In this document: in pieces, positions 6,149-12,913 of the stretch
How positions within the stretch are numbered: position 1 is the stretch's first letter
Layout of the letters: every line of letters begins with the position of its first letter
NCBI GenBank assembly: GCA_030145035.1
Contig: JAQYWL010000005.1
Location: 1-13,080 of the forward strand
Direction: 5' to 3'
DNA: 13,080 nucleotides
Origin: Desulfobacteria bacterium
Lineage (GTDB): Bacteria; Desulfobacterota; Desulfobacteria; Desulfobacterales; C00003060
Program-made: the position numbers and the translations under genes
The notes under the pieces: model-generated
Seen by the model: the letters and a program-made list of their open reading frames with translations, nothing else
What the model was told of the DNA's origin: nothing
The model's database searches: none

Positions 6149-7567
6149 ATGAAAGGAAACCTGAGCAAAAAAAAAGTAGAAGAACTCAGAAAGCGCCTTG
6201 TCCGCAAGCCGGAACTTGTGTTGGATGTCCTGGGACCGGGAGAAAAAAAGAAGGTCTTTGAGTTTTCTGAAAGATACAAAGCTTTTCTCGATTCCGCCAA
6301 GACAGAGCGTGAGGCCGTGCGCCTTATCGAGGTCTTTGCCAAAAAGAAGGGGTTCAAGGATATCACACGGGCCAGGAGCGGAAAGAGGTTTTACAAGATC
6401 AACAGGAACAAGAATATTGTTTTGGCTGTAGTTGGCAAAAAGCCTCTGATTTCAGGTGTGAATCTTATCGCATCTCACATTGACTCGCCGCGGCTTGACC
6501 TGAAGCAAAACCCCCTCTATGAAGAGGTGGACCTTGCCTTTCTGAAGACCCACTATTATGGTGGTATCAAGAAGTATCAATGGCTGGCTCGACCCCTGGC
6601 CGTTCACGGTAAGGTCATCAAAAAAGATGGAAGCCATCTCGATCTGGACGTGGGCGAATCAGACCATGACCCTGTTTTCACTATAGCCGATCTCCTGCCG
6701 CATCTTGCACGTAAGGTCCAGACGGAAAAAAAGGTATCTGAGGCCTTTGAAGGGGAGAAGTTGAACGTTTTGGTCGGCAGCGTACCCATAGGCGACGATG
6801 AAACCAAAGAGCGTTTCAAGCTTGCAGTACTTCAATACCTCTTCGACACCTACGGTATTGTCGAAGAAGACCTGGTGAGTTCTGAGATAGAGATCGTACC
6901 TGCCGGCAAGGCGCGTGATGTGGGCTGGGACCGGAGCCTTATCGGTGCCTATGGCCAGGACGATCGGGTATGCGCTTATGCGGCGCTTGAGGCGGTGGGT
7001 GAACTAAAGACCACGGAGACAACGGCAGTGGCTTTTTTCATCGACAAGGAGGAGATCGGAAGCGATGGGAGTACGGGAGCAAAATCGCGTTTCCTGGAAG
7101 ACTTTGTGGCAGATCTGTTTGAGGTAACCGGTGAGCATCCCAGTGGAGCAGCTCTGAGATCCTGTTTGATGTCCTCCGGCGCGCTATCTGCCGATGTGAC
7201 CGGTGCTCTTGACCCGGATTACCAGGACGTGCATGAAAAGCGCAATGCGGCCAGGATCGGATATGGCGTCTGTATCACCAAGTTTACCGGCTCTCGCGGC
7301 AAGTACGGATCAAGCGATGCTAATGCCGAATATCTGGCTCAAATCCGAAAGCTCTTTAACGAAAACAGGGTCGTCTGGCAGACCGGTGAATTGGGCAAGG
7401 TGGATGAGGGCGGCGGCGGCACGATTGCCAGGTTTCTGGCCATCTATGGCATGGAGGTTGTAGACTGCGGCACCCCGCTTCTTTCTATGCACTCTCCCTT
7501 TGAGATTGCAAGCAAGGCTGATACCTACATGACCTATAAGGGATATTCCGCATTTTTCAATACGTAA
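6149..7567 (+). CDS. M18 family aminopeptidase (aspartyl aminopeptidase-like)
   Basis: 472 aa, close to the usual M18 length. I start at ATG 6149 (MKGNLSKKK) with GAGAAGAG just upstream. The frame is open for a further 76 codons upstream, but that part is translation of the repeat element at 5927-6071 and lacks family similarity. M18 enzymes are cytosolic, form dodecameric shells with two Zn(II) or Co(II) ions per active site, and remove N-terminal residues, often acidic ones, from peptides. Signatures: SHIDSPRLD (His110 metal ligand), GQDDRV (Asp271), KEEIGS (Glu301/Glu302, catalytic base and ligand), SADVTGALDP (Asp349) and SMHSPFE (His448). The segment GSSDANAE is also typical. All key residues are present. 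Substrate preference cannot be read from the sequence. It is probably monocistronic. Confidence 0.93.
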   Translation: MKGNLSKKKVEELRKRLVRKPELVLDVLGPGEKKKVFEFSERYKAFLDSAKTEREAVRLIEVFAKKKGFKDITRARSGKRFYKINRNKNIVLAVVGKKPLISGVNLIASHIDSPRLDLKQNPLYEEVDLAFLKTHYYGGIKKYQWLARPLAVHGKVIKKDGSHLDLDVGESDHDPVFTIADLLPHLARKVQTEKKVSEAFEGEKLNVLVGSVPIGDDETKERFKLAVLQYLFDTYGIVEEDLVSSEIEIVPAGKARDVGWDRSLIGAYGQDDRVCAYAALEAVGELKTTETTAVAFFIDKEEIGSDGSTGAKSRFLEDFVADLFEVTGEHPSGAALRSCLMSSGALSADVTGALDPDYQDVHEKRNAARIGYGVCITKFTGSRGKYGSSDANAEYLAQIRKLFNENRVVWQTGELGKVDEGGGGTIARFLAIYGMEVVDCGTPLLSMHSPFEIASKADTYMTYKGYSAFFNT

Positions 7568-7596
7568 CTCGATAGTATAGGAATTTCGTTTCTTGA

Positions 7597-7637
7597 GCGG
7601 CGTAGCCGCGTTATATAAAATCGCGCAGCGATTTTAT
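7597..7637. repeat. Twin-hairpin element upstream of the DUF89 gene
   Basis: Two perfect stems lie in tandem: GCGGC-gta-GCCGC (7597-7609) and ATAAAATCGC-gca-GCGATTTTAT (7615-7637). The second ends 11 bases before the next start codon. A diverged copy lies at 10371-10405. It could terminate transcription of the peptidase gene, hide or expose the next start, or be a dispersed repeat. Confidence 0.7.
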
Positions 7638-7648
7638 GACTTGAACCC

Positions 7649-8500
7649 ATGAAGACCTATCTGGATTGTATACCTTGCTTCTTCAAACAGGCGCTTTTTG
7701 CTGCCAGGGTCGTCCTTGATGATGAGGAAAAAATCAAACAGGTGCTCGACAGGATCGGAATGCTTGTCTCTGAGATCCCTTTGCACAGCTCCCCCCCTGA
7801 GACCGGCAGGGAGATTTACAGGACCGTCAGAGAGGTAACGGGCGTAGACGACCCCTTTGCAGGCCTGAAGGCCGAAAGCATTGAAAAGGTCCTATCACTC
7901 TACCCCTCGTTGAAGGAGATGGTGGAGATCTCCGAGGAGCCCCTGGAAACTGCTGTAAAGCTCGCCGTAGCGGGAAATATCATCGACTTTGGCGCCAACC
8001 CCGATTTCCAATTGGAACAAGACATTCAAGAATCCCTCCGAAAAGAACCGGCTATCAACCATTACGAGGCCTTCAAGAACAAGCTGGAAGGGGCCAGCGA
8101 GATCCTCTATCTGGCAGACAACGCCGGTGAGACCGTGTTTGACAGGATCCTTATCGAAGTGATGGCCAAACCTGTAATATATGCGGTCAGGGATAGGCCC
8201 GTAATCAATGATGCCACGGTCAAAGATGCAATAGAGAGTGGACTTGATAAGGTGGCAAAAGTCGTTTCTTCAGGATGCGACGCTCCGGGAGTCATCCTGA
8301 AGAGATGCTCGGAAGAGTTTCTTGATCATTTCAAAAGTGCTGATCTAATCATTAGCAAAGGACAGGGAAACTACGAAACACTCTCCAGTGAGCAAAGGCC
8401 GATATTTTATCTCCTGAAGACCAAGTGTTCTATTGTTGCCAGGGACCTTGGTGTCAACCAGGGAGATACGGTCATCAAATACGCCCTGCGTGGAAACTAG
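7649..8500 (+). CDS. DUF89 / ARMT1-like metal-dependent phosphatase family protein
   Basis: 283 aa, the length of the prokaryotic subfamily of DUF89 with N-terminal cysteines. Signatures: CIPC (Cys7, Cys10) near the N-terminus, GNIIDFGAN (109-117), LADNAGE (155-161), RDRPVINDAT (181-190) and SKGQGNYE (236-243). These Asp/Asn-rich motifs form the metal site. The family is proposed to act as 'damage-control' phosphatases that remove harmful phosphometabolites, with Mn(II) or Ni(II); for this subfamily the substrate is unknown. ATG 7649 is the natural start, but I see no good Shine-Dalgarno sequence, because a hairpin element ends 11 bases before it. Translation may therefore be weak or regulated. 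It lies 81 bp after the peptidase gene, so co-transcription is possible. Confidence 0.88.
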   Translation: MKTYLDCIPCFFKQALFAARVVLDDEEKIKQVLDRIGMLVSEIPLHSSPPETGREIYRTVREVTGVDDPFAGLKAESIEKVLSLYPSLKEMVEISEEPLETAVKLAVAGNIIDFGANPDFQLEQDIQESLRKEPAINHYEAFKNKLEGASEILYLADNAGETVFDRILIEVMAKPVIYAVRDRPVINDATVKDAIESGLDKVAKVVSSGCDAPGVILKRCSEEFLDHFKSADLIISKGQGNYETLSSEQRPIFYLLKTKCSIVARDLGVNQGDTVIKYALRGN

Positions 8501-8520
8501 CTATGGCTGGTACGTCCCGC

Positions 8521-8533
8521 GGCAAAATTTGCC
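8521..8533. promoter_or_regulatory. Candidate upstream activator site, palindrome GGCAAAATTTGCC
   Basis: A perfect 6-bp dyad around a central A lies about 105 bases upstream of the sigma-54 promoter at 8637. This is the normal distance for an enhancer-binding protein site. The directly repeated TGTCAT motifs at about 8543 and 8554 are an alternative. The assignment is positional inference only. Confidence 0.3.
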
Positions 8534-8636
8534 CTGTGATGGTGTCATCTTTTGTCATAGCTTGTCCTCAGCCTCTTGACATCGCACTCCTCGGCCCAAA
8601 ATATACGGACATTGCAGACGGTTATCAGCTTCACAC

Positions 8637-8653
8637 TTGGCACCGGAGTTGCA
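8637..8653 (+). promoter_or_regulatory. Sigma-54 (RpoN) promoter
   Basis: TTGGCACCGGAGTTGCA matches the consensus TTGGCACRNNRNTTGCW at every fixed base except R8 (C). GG and GC are separated by exactly ten bases. The predicted start is near 8664, about 55 bases before ATG 8719. It should drive the unknown 110-aa gene and the REC-HisKA gene, and would require an enhancer-binding protein. Confidence 0.8.
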
Positions 8654-8718
8654 TACGGAATGGATCAAGATCTATTTGAAAAATCATTCTAAGAAAGAAC
8701 ACCGGTGGGGGCTGAAAC

Positions 8719-9051
8719 ATGTCGGCTACAGGTCACAAACGGGAAACGATCGACAATACGCCAAAAACCAGACGGGTAGAAGAGCTCTATGTAGCGGCTT
8801 TTGAAGTGCCGGTCGGCGATGGCGTCTTTGCAGAAGTCATCATGTCTGGCATCTATGGTGACGGCAAGATGATGTTTGCACGAAGCACTGTGGAGCATGA
8901 GACGAATGCGGTTCCTTCGCTGATACGTCTTTGTAAGGAGATAGAGCAGAAGCGAGGCCTTTCCTGGAGGCTGCTGAAGTTCGACAGGGAAGGAGTCCAT
9001 GAACTCGACAAGCATGTTTACGAAGAGTACCTGAATTGGATGGTCATGTGA
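8719..9051 (+). CDS. Hypothetical protein, 110 aa, first gene after the sigma-54 promoter
   Basis: ATG 8719 is preceded by GGTGGGGG at a distance of about seven bases, a strong ribosome-binding site, and the gene begins 66 bases after the sigma-54 promoter core. The product is soluble, with no signal peptide or membrane segment. The N-terminal 20 residues are polar (MSATGHKRETIDN). Residues about 22-55 (VEELYVAAFEVPVGDG, then FAEVIMSGIYGDGKMMFA) look like a beta-rich core, followed by a helical stretch (LIRLCKEIEQKRG) and an acidic C-terminus (DKHVYEEYLNW). I do not recognise the family. It lies 56 bp before the REC-HisKA gene, probably in the same transcript, so a role in that signalling pathway is a reasonable guess. 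Confidence 0.72.
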   Translation: MSATGHKRETIDNTPKTRRVEELYVAAFEVPVGDGVFAEVIMSGIYGDGKMMFARSTVEHETNAVPSLIRLCKEIEQKRGLSWRLLKFDREGVHELDKHVYEEYLNWMVM

Positions 9052-9107
9052 GGGTTTTGCTGGCTGAAGAGGAAAAGAAAGCCTTTTCCAGCGCTAAGAG
9101 GTACGCG

Positions 9108-9713
9108 ATGAAAGCCCTTATTTTAGACGATGACAACGAGGTCTGTGAGTTTATTGCCTCGGTCCTGGAAGAATCGGGCGTGGCCTATGAAATATTCCTG
9201 GATCCGTTACAGGCCCTTGAGTGCATGAACGGCAACAACTATGATTTTGCCTTTGTTGATATCGGCTTGCCGAACATGGACGGGCTTGAATTCTCCAAAC
9301 GCTTTAAAGAAAGCTGCCCCGAGTGTGACATTGTATTTATCACTGGAGCCGGAGACTATAACAAGGCTGTCCAGGCCATCAAGGTTGGAGCCTATGATTT
9401 TGTAAAAAAGGCATTCAAACGCTTGGACATCAGCATGTGTGTGGCCCGTCTCATTGAAAAGAGGCGACTGTGCCAGGCTCAGAAACGCCAGGAAGTACTT
9501 GATTTTGCAAATAAAGTGTCCCTTCGATTGATGCATGAATTGAGAAATCCCCTCGCTGCTATCGGGGGATTTTCAAGGCTTGCATACACCAAGGACTGCC
9601 CGGAGGACAGGCTGAGGCAATATACAAAGATCATCTTTGATCAATCCTTGAGACTCGAAAAAGTCTTCGACAAAGTCTTGCAGCACTTGAAAGTCGGTGC
9701 CGAGCAATTGTAG
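9108..9713 (+). CDS. Receiver domain fused to a HisKA dimerisation/phosphoacceptor domain, no ATPase domain
   Basis: 201 aa. I start at ATG 9108 (MKALILDDDNEV) with AAGAGG six bases upstream; an earlier in-frame ATG at 9036 would add 24 residues not typical of receivers and overlap the previous gene. Residues 1-120 are a CheY-like receiver: acidic pocket D8/D9, phosphoacceptor D51 (FVDIGLPNMDG), T79 (FITGAGD) and K101 (VKKAF, where the usual K-P is K-A). Residues about 130-195 are a HisKA helical hairpin with H-box HELRNPLAAIGGF (H143). No N, G1 or G2 box follows; the gene ends at TAG 9713 and the next DNA is repeat spacer, so the catalytic domain is absent rather than frameshifted nearby. 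It cannot autophosphorylate itself. It could relay phosphate between D51 and H143, dimerise with a kinase, or be a degraded hybrid. Confidence 0.85.
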   Translation: MKALILDDDNEVCEFIASVLEESGVAYEIFLDPLQALECMNGNNYDFAFVDIGLPNMDGLEFSKRFKESCPECDIVFITGAGDYNKAVQAIKVGAYDFVKKAFKRLDISMCVARLIEKRRLCQAQKRQEVLDFANKVSLRLMHELRNPLAAIGGFSRLAYTKDCPEDRLRQYTKIIFDQSLRLEKVFDKVLQHLKVGAEQL

Positions 9714-9966
9714 ACACGTTTTGCACGCCACGAGAAAATTTTTCTAATCACTTGATTTATCGAACGATTCCTGATATAAGATACATATGCACAGGCAAGC
9801 AGGCAAGCAAAGCTTGGCCTGTGCCACCCCTCGCAACCCTTTGACGAATACCTGCCCGCCAGTGCCGGGCGATGTCAGGGGGGAGGGTTTGGCCTCCGGC
9901 CCATAGGCGCCTACGCCCCGGAGGGGTGGGGGTGAAAATCCGACCCAGATAGAGGAGAAAGAGGCG
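9714..9966. repeat. Palindrome-rich spacer upstream of the HU gene
   Basis: It contains a GCACAGGC-AAGC / GCTTGGCCTGTGC inverted repeat (about 9789-9825), the block TACCTGCCCGCCAGTGCC (9849-9866) that is inverted relative to 6039-6056, and a stem CCTCCGG (9893-9899) / CCGGAGG (9918-9924) enclosing the 10-base palindrome TAGGCGCCTA (9904-9913). No coding signal was found. A promoter for the HU gene is expected here, but I cannot pick out a convincing one. Confidence 0.6.
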
Positions 9967-10251
9967 ATGAATAAGGCAGAACTGGTAGAAGCTTTAAGGA
10001 AGGAAACTGGTCTCACGAGAGTCAAGGCCGACGAGGTAGTCGAACTTTTCTTTGATCAAATGTCCGATGCCCTTGCACATGAGGGCAGAGTGGAGATACG
10101 CGGACTGTGCTCCTTCCATGTAAAGAAATACAGGGCGTATACCGGCAGAAACCCGAAGACAGGGGAAGCTATCCGGGTAAAGCCGAAGAAACTTCCCTTT
10201 TTCAAGTGTGGCAAGGAACTTAAAGAAATGGTTGATTATCGTGCCTCCTGA
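9967..10251 (+). CDS. HU/IHF-family DNA-binding protein
   Basis: 94 aa, the family's length. ATG 9967 is preceded by AGGAG and GAGG in a purine-rich leader. Residues 1-45 form the helical dimerisation part (MNKAELVEALRKETGLTRVKADEVVELFF). The region RVEIRGLCSFHVKKYRAYTG (41-60) is the family's conserved beta core, and GRNPKTGEAIRV (60-71) is the DNA-intercalating arm with the usual R-N-P. HU/IHF proteins bend and wrap DNA as dimers; IHF types also assist sigma-54 promoters, which is of interest because two such promoters lie in this window. HU cannot be separated from an IHF subunit by eye. The gene stands alone. Confidence 0.95.
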   Translation: MNKAELVEALRKETGLTRVKADEVVELFFDQMSDALAHEGRVEIRGLCSFHVKKYRAYTGRNPKTGEAIRVKPKKLPFFKCGKELKEMVDYRAS

Positions 10252-10348
10252 CCCGGGCACGCACATCACCGCTGTTGACCTAAACCATCGATAGTTCATC
10301 ATCTATTCAACCCCCACACTTTACCTCACCATCTATAACGATTGAAGT

Positions 10349-10366
10349 CCCTGATATTTAACAGGG
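10349..10366. repeat. Small inverted repeat CCCTG/CAGGG
   Basis: Five-base arms around ATATTTAA, just before the hairpin element at 10371. It may be part of the same repeat, or a weak terminator of unknown purpose. Confidence 0.3.
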
Positions 10367-10370
10367 CCTG

Positions 10371-10405
10371 CTGCGGATTATGTAAAATCGAGTAGCGATT
10401 CTATA
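10371..10405. repeat. Second copy of the AAAATCG hairpin element
   Basis: CTGCGGATTATGTAAAATCG, the spacer AGTAG, then CGATTCTATAG aligns with 7603-7640, where TAAAATCGC/GCGATTTTA is perfect. Here one stem pair is lost. Like the first copy, it lies shortly before a start codon (10437, about 32 bases). Confidence 0.6.
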
Positions 10406-10436
10406 GCCTGGGGTCAAAAAGCGTCTGGGGTCACAC

Positions 10437-11192
10437 ATGTTCGAATCCATCACGGCCTTCTCTGAAGGTTGGAGGTTCCATATCAGGGGAATTCGCTTCG
10501 GCTTTAGCCATCTTTCTTTCCTGACCCTCTCCATTGCCCCTTTTCTCATAACACTGGCCCTCTACATCTTTGCCTTTTACATGTTTACCCTCTATGCAGA
10601 TGATCTATTGCGCATGGTCTGGCACGTTGAAACTGGCGAATCTTCCACGTACGTGGGGTGGCTTTACTGGGCCTATCTGCATGTCGTCAAATTTTTTCTT
10701 TACCTGATCGTCCTCGTGGTCATGTTCTATATGTTCATCGTGCTTTCTAACGTTCTGGCCTCACCAGTTTATGACTACATTAGTACAAGGTACGAGCGGA
10801 TCCACTACCAAAATGCCCCCCGCGAGCAGGTAGCCTCCCCTGCGAAGGGTGTGCTGACAGTCATGAAAGAGGAAGTCAAAAAAGCTCTGCTGATGTTGGT
10901 TATCCCACTGCCTCTGCTCTTTGTCCCTGTGGTAGGCACGGTATTGAGCTTTATCGTTGCCGGGGTCCTTATTGCTTGGGATTATATAGACTTTTCTCTT
11001 TCAAGAGACTATCCGCTCCTAAAAGACCGGATTAAGGCGGTGTGGCGGTACAAGCTTATTTTGCTGGGGTTTGGGTGCCCTCTTCTGATCCCGTTCTTGG
11101 GCCTCATAATCATGCCGTTTGCCATTTTAGGTTCTACGAAGCTCTATTTTGATAGGATGAAAGAAACCCCCAAAATCGAAACGCTGTCTTAG
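10437..11192 (+). CDS. EI24-domain (CysZ-like) integral membrane protein
   Basis: 251 aa, the length of the EI24/CysZ family. There are about four hydrophobic regions: residues 26-52, 76-110, 150-182 and 209-236. Conserved family elements include FxSNVLASPVYDYIS near 110-120, and PFLGLIIMPFAILGSTKLY (219-237) before the C-terminus. CysZ is a sulfate channel or permease in Enterobacteria; whether this homologue moves sulfate is not shown, although a sulfate reducer would fit. ATG 10437 is the first start available in frame, and the ribosome-binding site (TGGGG) is weak. It has no close neighbour in the same transcript. Confidence 0.85.
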   Translation: MFESITAFSEGWRFHIRGIRFGFSHLSFLTLSIAPFLITLALYIFAFYMFTLYADDLLRMVWHVETGESSTYVGWLYWAYLHVVKFFLYLIVLVVMFYMFIVLSNVLASPVYDYISTRYERIHYQNAPREQVASPAKGVLTVMKEEVKKALLMLVIPLPLLFVPVVGTVLSFIVAGVLIAWDYIDFSLSRDYPLLKDRIKAVWRYKLILLGFGCPLLIPFLGLIIMPFAILGSTKLYFDRMKETPKIETLS

Positions 11193-11365
11193 GCGGACAC
11201 ACCGGCAGTGCGGAGAGGGCGCATTATTATGGAGTTATGACTTTTCTAAAGGTCAAAGATATGTTAATGGTAACTCGGGTTGTCAGGTTCACGGTTGGCT
11301 GTTTTGCGCTTTTGTAACTGCTCGGGTTCACGGTTCACCGTTGACCGTTGACAGGTTAATCTCTG

Positions 11366-11455
11366 AACCTTGAACCTTGGAACCTTGAACCTAAGTAGTT
11401 ACTCTTCATTGCTCTCTAACCTTGAACCTTGGAACTTTGAACCTGAGTAGTTACT
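11366..11455. repeat. Two 38-bp direct repeats, 52-bp period
   Basis: Copies at 11366-11403 and 11418-11455 start AACCTTGAACCTTGGAAC and end AGTAGTTACT. They differ at two positions. Inside each, AACCTT recurs as a shorter repeat. The region just upstream has related GGTTCACGGTTCACCG motifs. Confidence 0.85.
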
Positions 11456-11502
11456 GTTAATGAAAATGTAGATCTAAACGGGACGGGGCGTCAAAAACTT
11501 GA

Positions 11503-11649
11503 GGTATAGGCGTCAAGGATACGTCATTTGAGACGCACCCGGACCGTGCAAACGTACTTGGAGCAAGTCAAGCGGAAATGAACACACGCTTCCAGGAAGT
11601 AATCCTGGCCTATGAGATTCTGAACCCGGTCATAAAAGGCGACAGAAGA
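11503..11649 (+). pseudogene. Degraded J-domain (DnaJ-like) fragment
   Basis: The frame starting after TGA 11500 reads GIGVKDTSFETHPDRANVLG, followed by the stretch EMNTRFQEVILAYEIL (from 11575) and then NPVIKGDRR. This has the diagnostic HPD tripeptide (11536-11544) and a recognisable helix III (F-E-AYEIL-P), but only about eight residues separate GVKD from HPD, so helix II is missing. The downstream end is not a normal J-domain close either. There is no start codon before the HPD and no ribosome-binding site. The frame runs to TGA 11716, overlapping the start of the MFS gene. It was probably a small co-chaperone gene that lost its centre by deletion. Confidence 0.6.
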
Positions 11650-11695
11650 ATCGTTCTAAGTATGGACATAATGATCGAAAGGGTGCGGGTTCACA

Positions 11696-12913
11696 ATGTC
11701 CGCATCACGAGGTGTTGAGAACAGATTTTCGTCCGGATTCCAGACAGGGCAGGTGCTGACCATTGCCGGTGCCCACTTTGTGCATGATGTGTTCAGCAGC
11801 TTTCTTGCCCCGTGGCTTCCCCTTCTCATCGAGAAACTCAGCCTTTCCCTGACCTTAGCAGGCTCATTAACCATATTCATACGTATCCCCTCCCTAGTGA
11901 ACCCACTCATTGGTGTCGTGGCCGACCGCATTGACATGCGCTACATGGTCATTTGTGCCCCCGCGGTCACTGCCGTGTGTATGAGCCTTATTGGCCTTGC
12001 ACCCAGCTATGGGGTGGTGGCTGTGTTGCTCTCTGTAGCCGGGCTTAGCGCTGCTGTATTTCACGTGCCAGGGCCTGTGATGATTGCACGGGTCTCCGGT
12101 GCCCAGGTCGGAAAAGGGATGAGCTTCTTTATGGCGGCCGGTGAGTTTGCCCGAACGGTTGGCCCCCTGGTGGCAGTCGCCGCCGTCTCACTCTGGGGAT
12201 TTGAGGGGAGTTACCGCGTGATGATCCTTGGGCTGGTTGCCTCGGGCTTGCTGTACTGGCGACTCCGGCATGCCACGATCCACTGTGAAAGAAGGCATCA
12301 CAGCTCTGTGGTCAAGACCTGGAGGGCCATGCAGCACGTACTGATTCCCTTGGTCTGTATAGTGGTTGCCCGCGCCTTGATGGTCGCCTCCCTCAGTGCC
12401 TTCTTGCCGACCTTCATGGTGGCTCAGGGCCGAAGCCTGTGGTTTGGGGGCACGGCCTTAGCCCTGGTTGAGTTTGGCGCGGTGCTTGGCACCATGGTTT
12501 CCGGAACCTTAAGTGACCGGCTGGGACGTCGGTTTGTGCTCCTAGGGGCCATGATCGCCTCACCTGTCCTCATGCTCATTTTTCTGGTAACCCCGGCCTG
12601 GGCGCTCTTTCCCGTGCTGGTGCTGCTGGGGTTCAACGCATTTGCCACTGCGCCGGTCATGCTCGCCATTGTGCAGGATCATGCCCACGGAATGCGGGCC
12701 ACTGCCAACGGGATTTATATGGGCATAAATTTTCTCGTGGTCTCAGGTGTAACCGTACTTGTGGGCTGGACGGGAGACCTGCTGGGCCTCCGGGTTGCTT
12801 TTGCCTGGAGCGCGGTGCTGGCCCTGCTTGGCGTTCCTGTGATCTATTTTCTTCCTCGATCCAAAATCTGCCTCAACTTTTGTGACAGATCCATAACGCT
12901 GAATGGCTTCTGA
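11696..12913 (+). CDS. MFS transporter, fosmidomycin-resistance (Fsr)-like
   Basis: 405 aa with about 12 hydrophobic segments, the standard MFS size. The N-terminal motif HFVHDVFSSFLAPWLPLL (27-44) resembles Fsr-type drug:H+ antiporters, as do the GVVADRI loop (about 73-79) and the motif-A-like GTLSDRLGRR loop in the second half (about 270-279). The substrate is unknown; antibiotic export is only a family-level suggestion. ATG 11696 is the first in-frame start; the Shine-Dalgarno sequence (GGGTGCGGG) is not ideal. The last 20 or so residues (from RSKICLNFCD) are odd: they are translated from the opposite strand of a receiver gene, with 70 bp of convergent overlap. The original stop may have been lost. 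The gene lies beside the J-domain relic and repeats, so its local history is not simple. Confidence 0.88.
   Translation: MSASRGVENRFSSGFQTGQVLTIAGAHFVHDVFSSFLAPWLPLLIEKLSLSLTLAGSLTIFIRIPSLVNPLIGVVADRIDMRYMVICAPAVTAVCMSLIGLAPSYGVVAVLLSVAGLSAAVFHVPGPVMIARVSGAQVGKGMSFFMAAGEFARTVGPLVAVAAVSLWGFEGSYRVMILGLVASGLLYWRLRHATIHCERRHHSSVVKTWRAMQHVLIPLVCIVVARALMVASLSAFLPTFMVAQGRSLWFGGTALALVEFGAVLGTMVSGTLSDRLGRRFVLLGAMIASPVLMLIFLVTPAWALFPVLVLLGFNAFATAPVMLAIVQDHAHGMRATANGIYMGINFLVVSGVTVLVGWTGDLLGLRVAFAWSAVLALLGVPVIYFLPRSKICLNFCDRSITLNGF

Larger units (their letters stand above)
11193..11695. other. 503-bp spacer: direct repeats and a J-domain relic
   Basis: The left part (about 11270-11460) is full of short direct repeats (GGTTCACGGTT, TTGAACC). 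The right part (11503-11649) holds a broken J-domain reading frame. No intact gene, RNA gene or terminator was found. Confidence 0.65.

Noticed and set aside
8576..8606. TTGACA at 8576 followed after 17-18 bases by AAATAT/AATATA, resembling a sigma-70 promoter
   Set aside because: The -10 match is poor, and the sigma-54 promoter at 8637 is far better placed and nearly perfect. It could be a secondary promoter but is not supported as the main one.
8425..8679. An 84-codon plus-strand frame spanning the end of the DUF89 gene and the following spacer
   Set aside because: It starts inside the DUF89 gene in another frame and has no ribosome-binding site. The spacer it covers is better explained by regulatory sequence.
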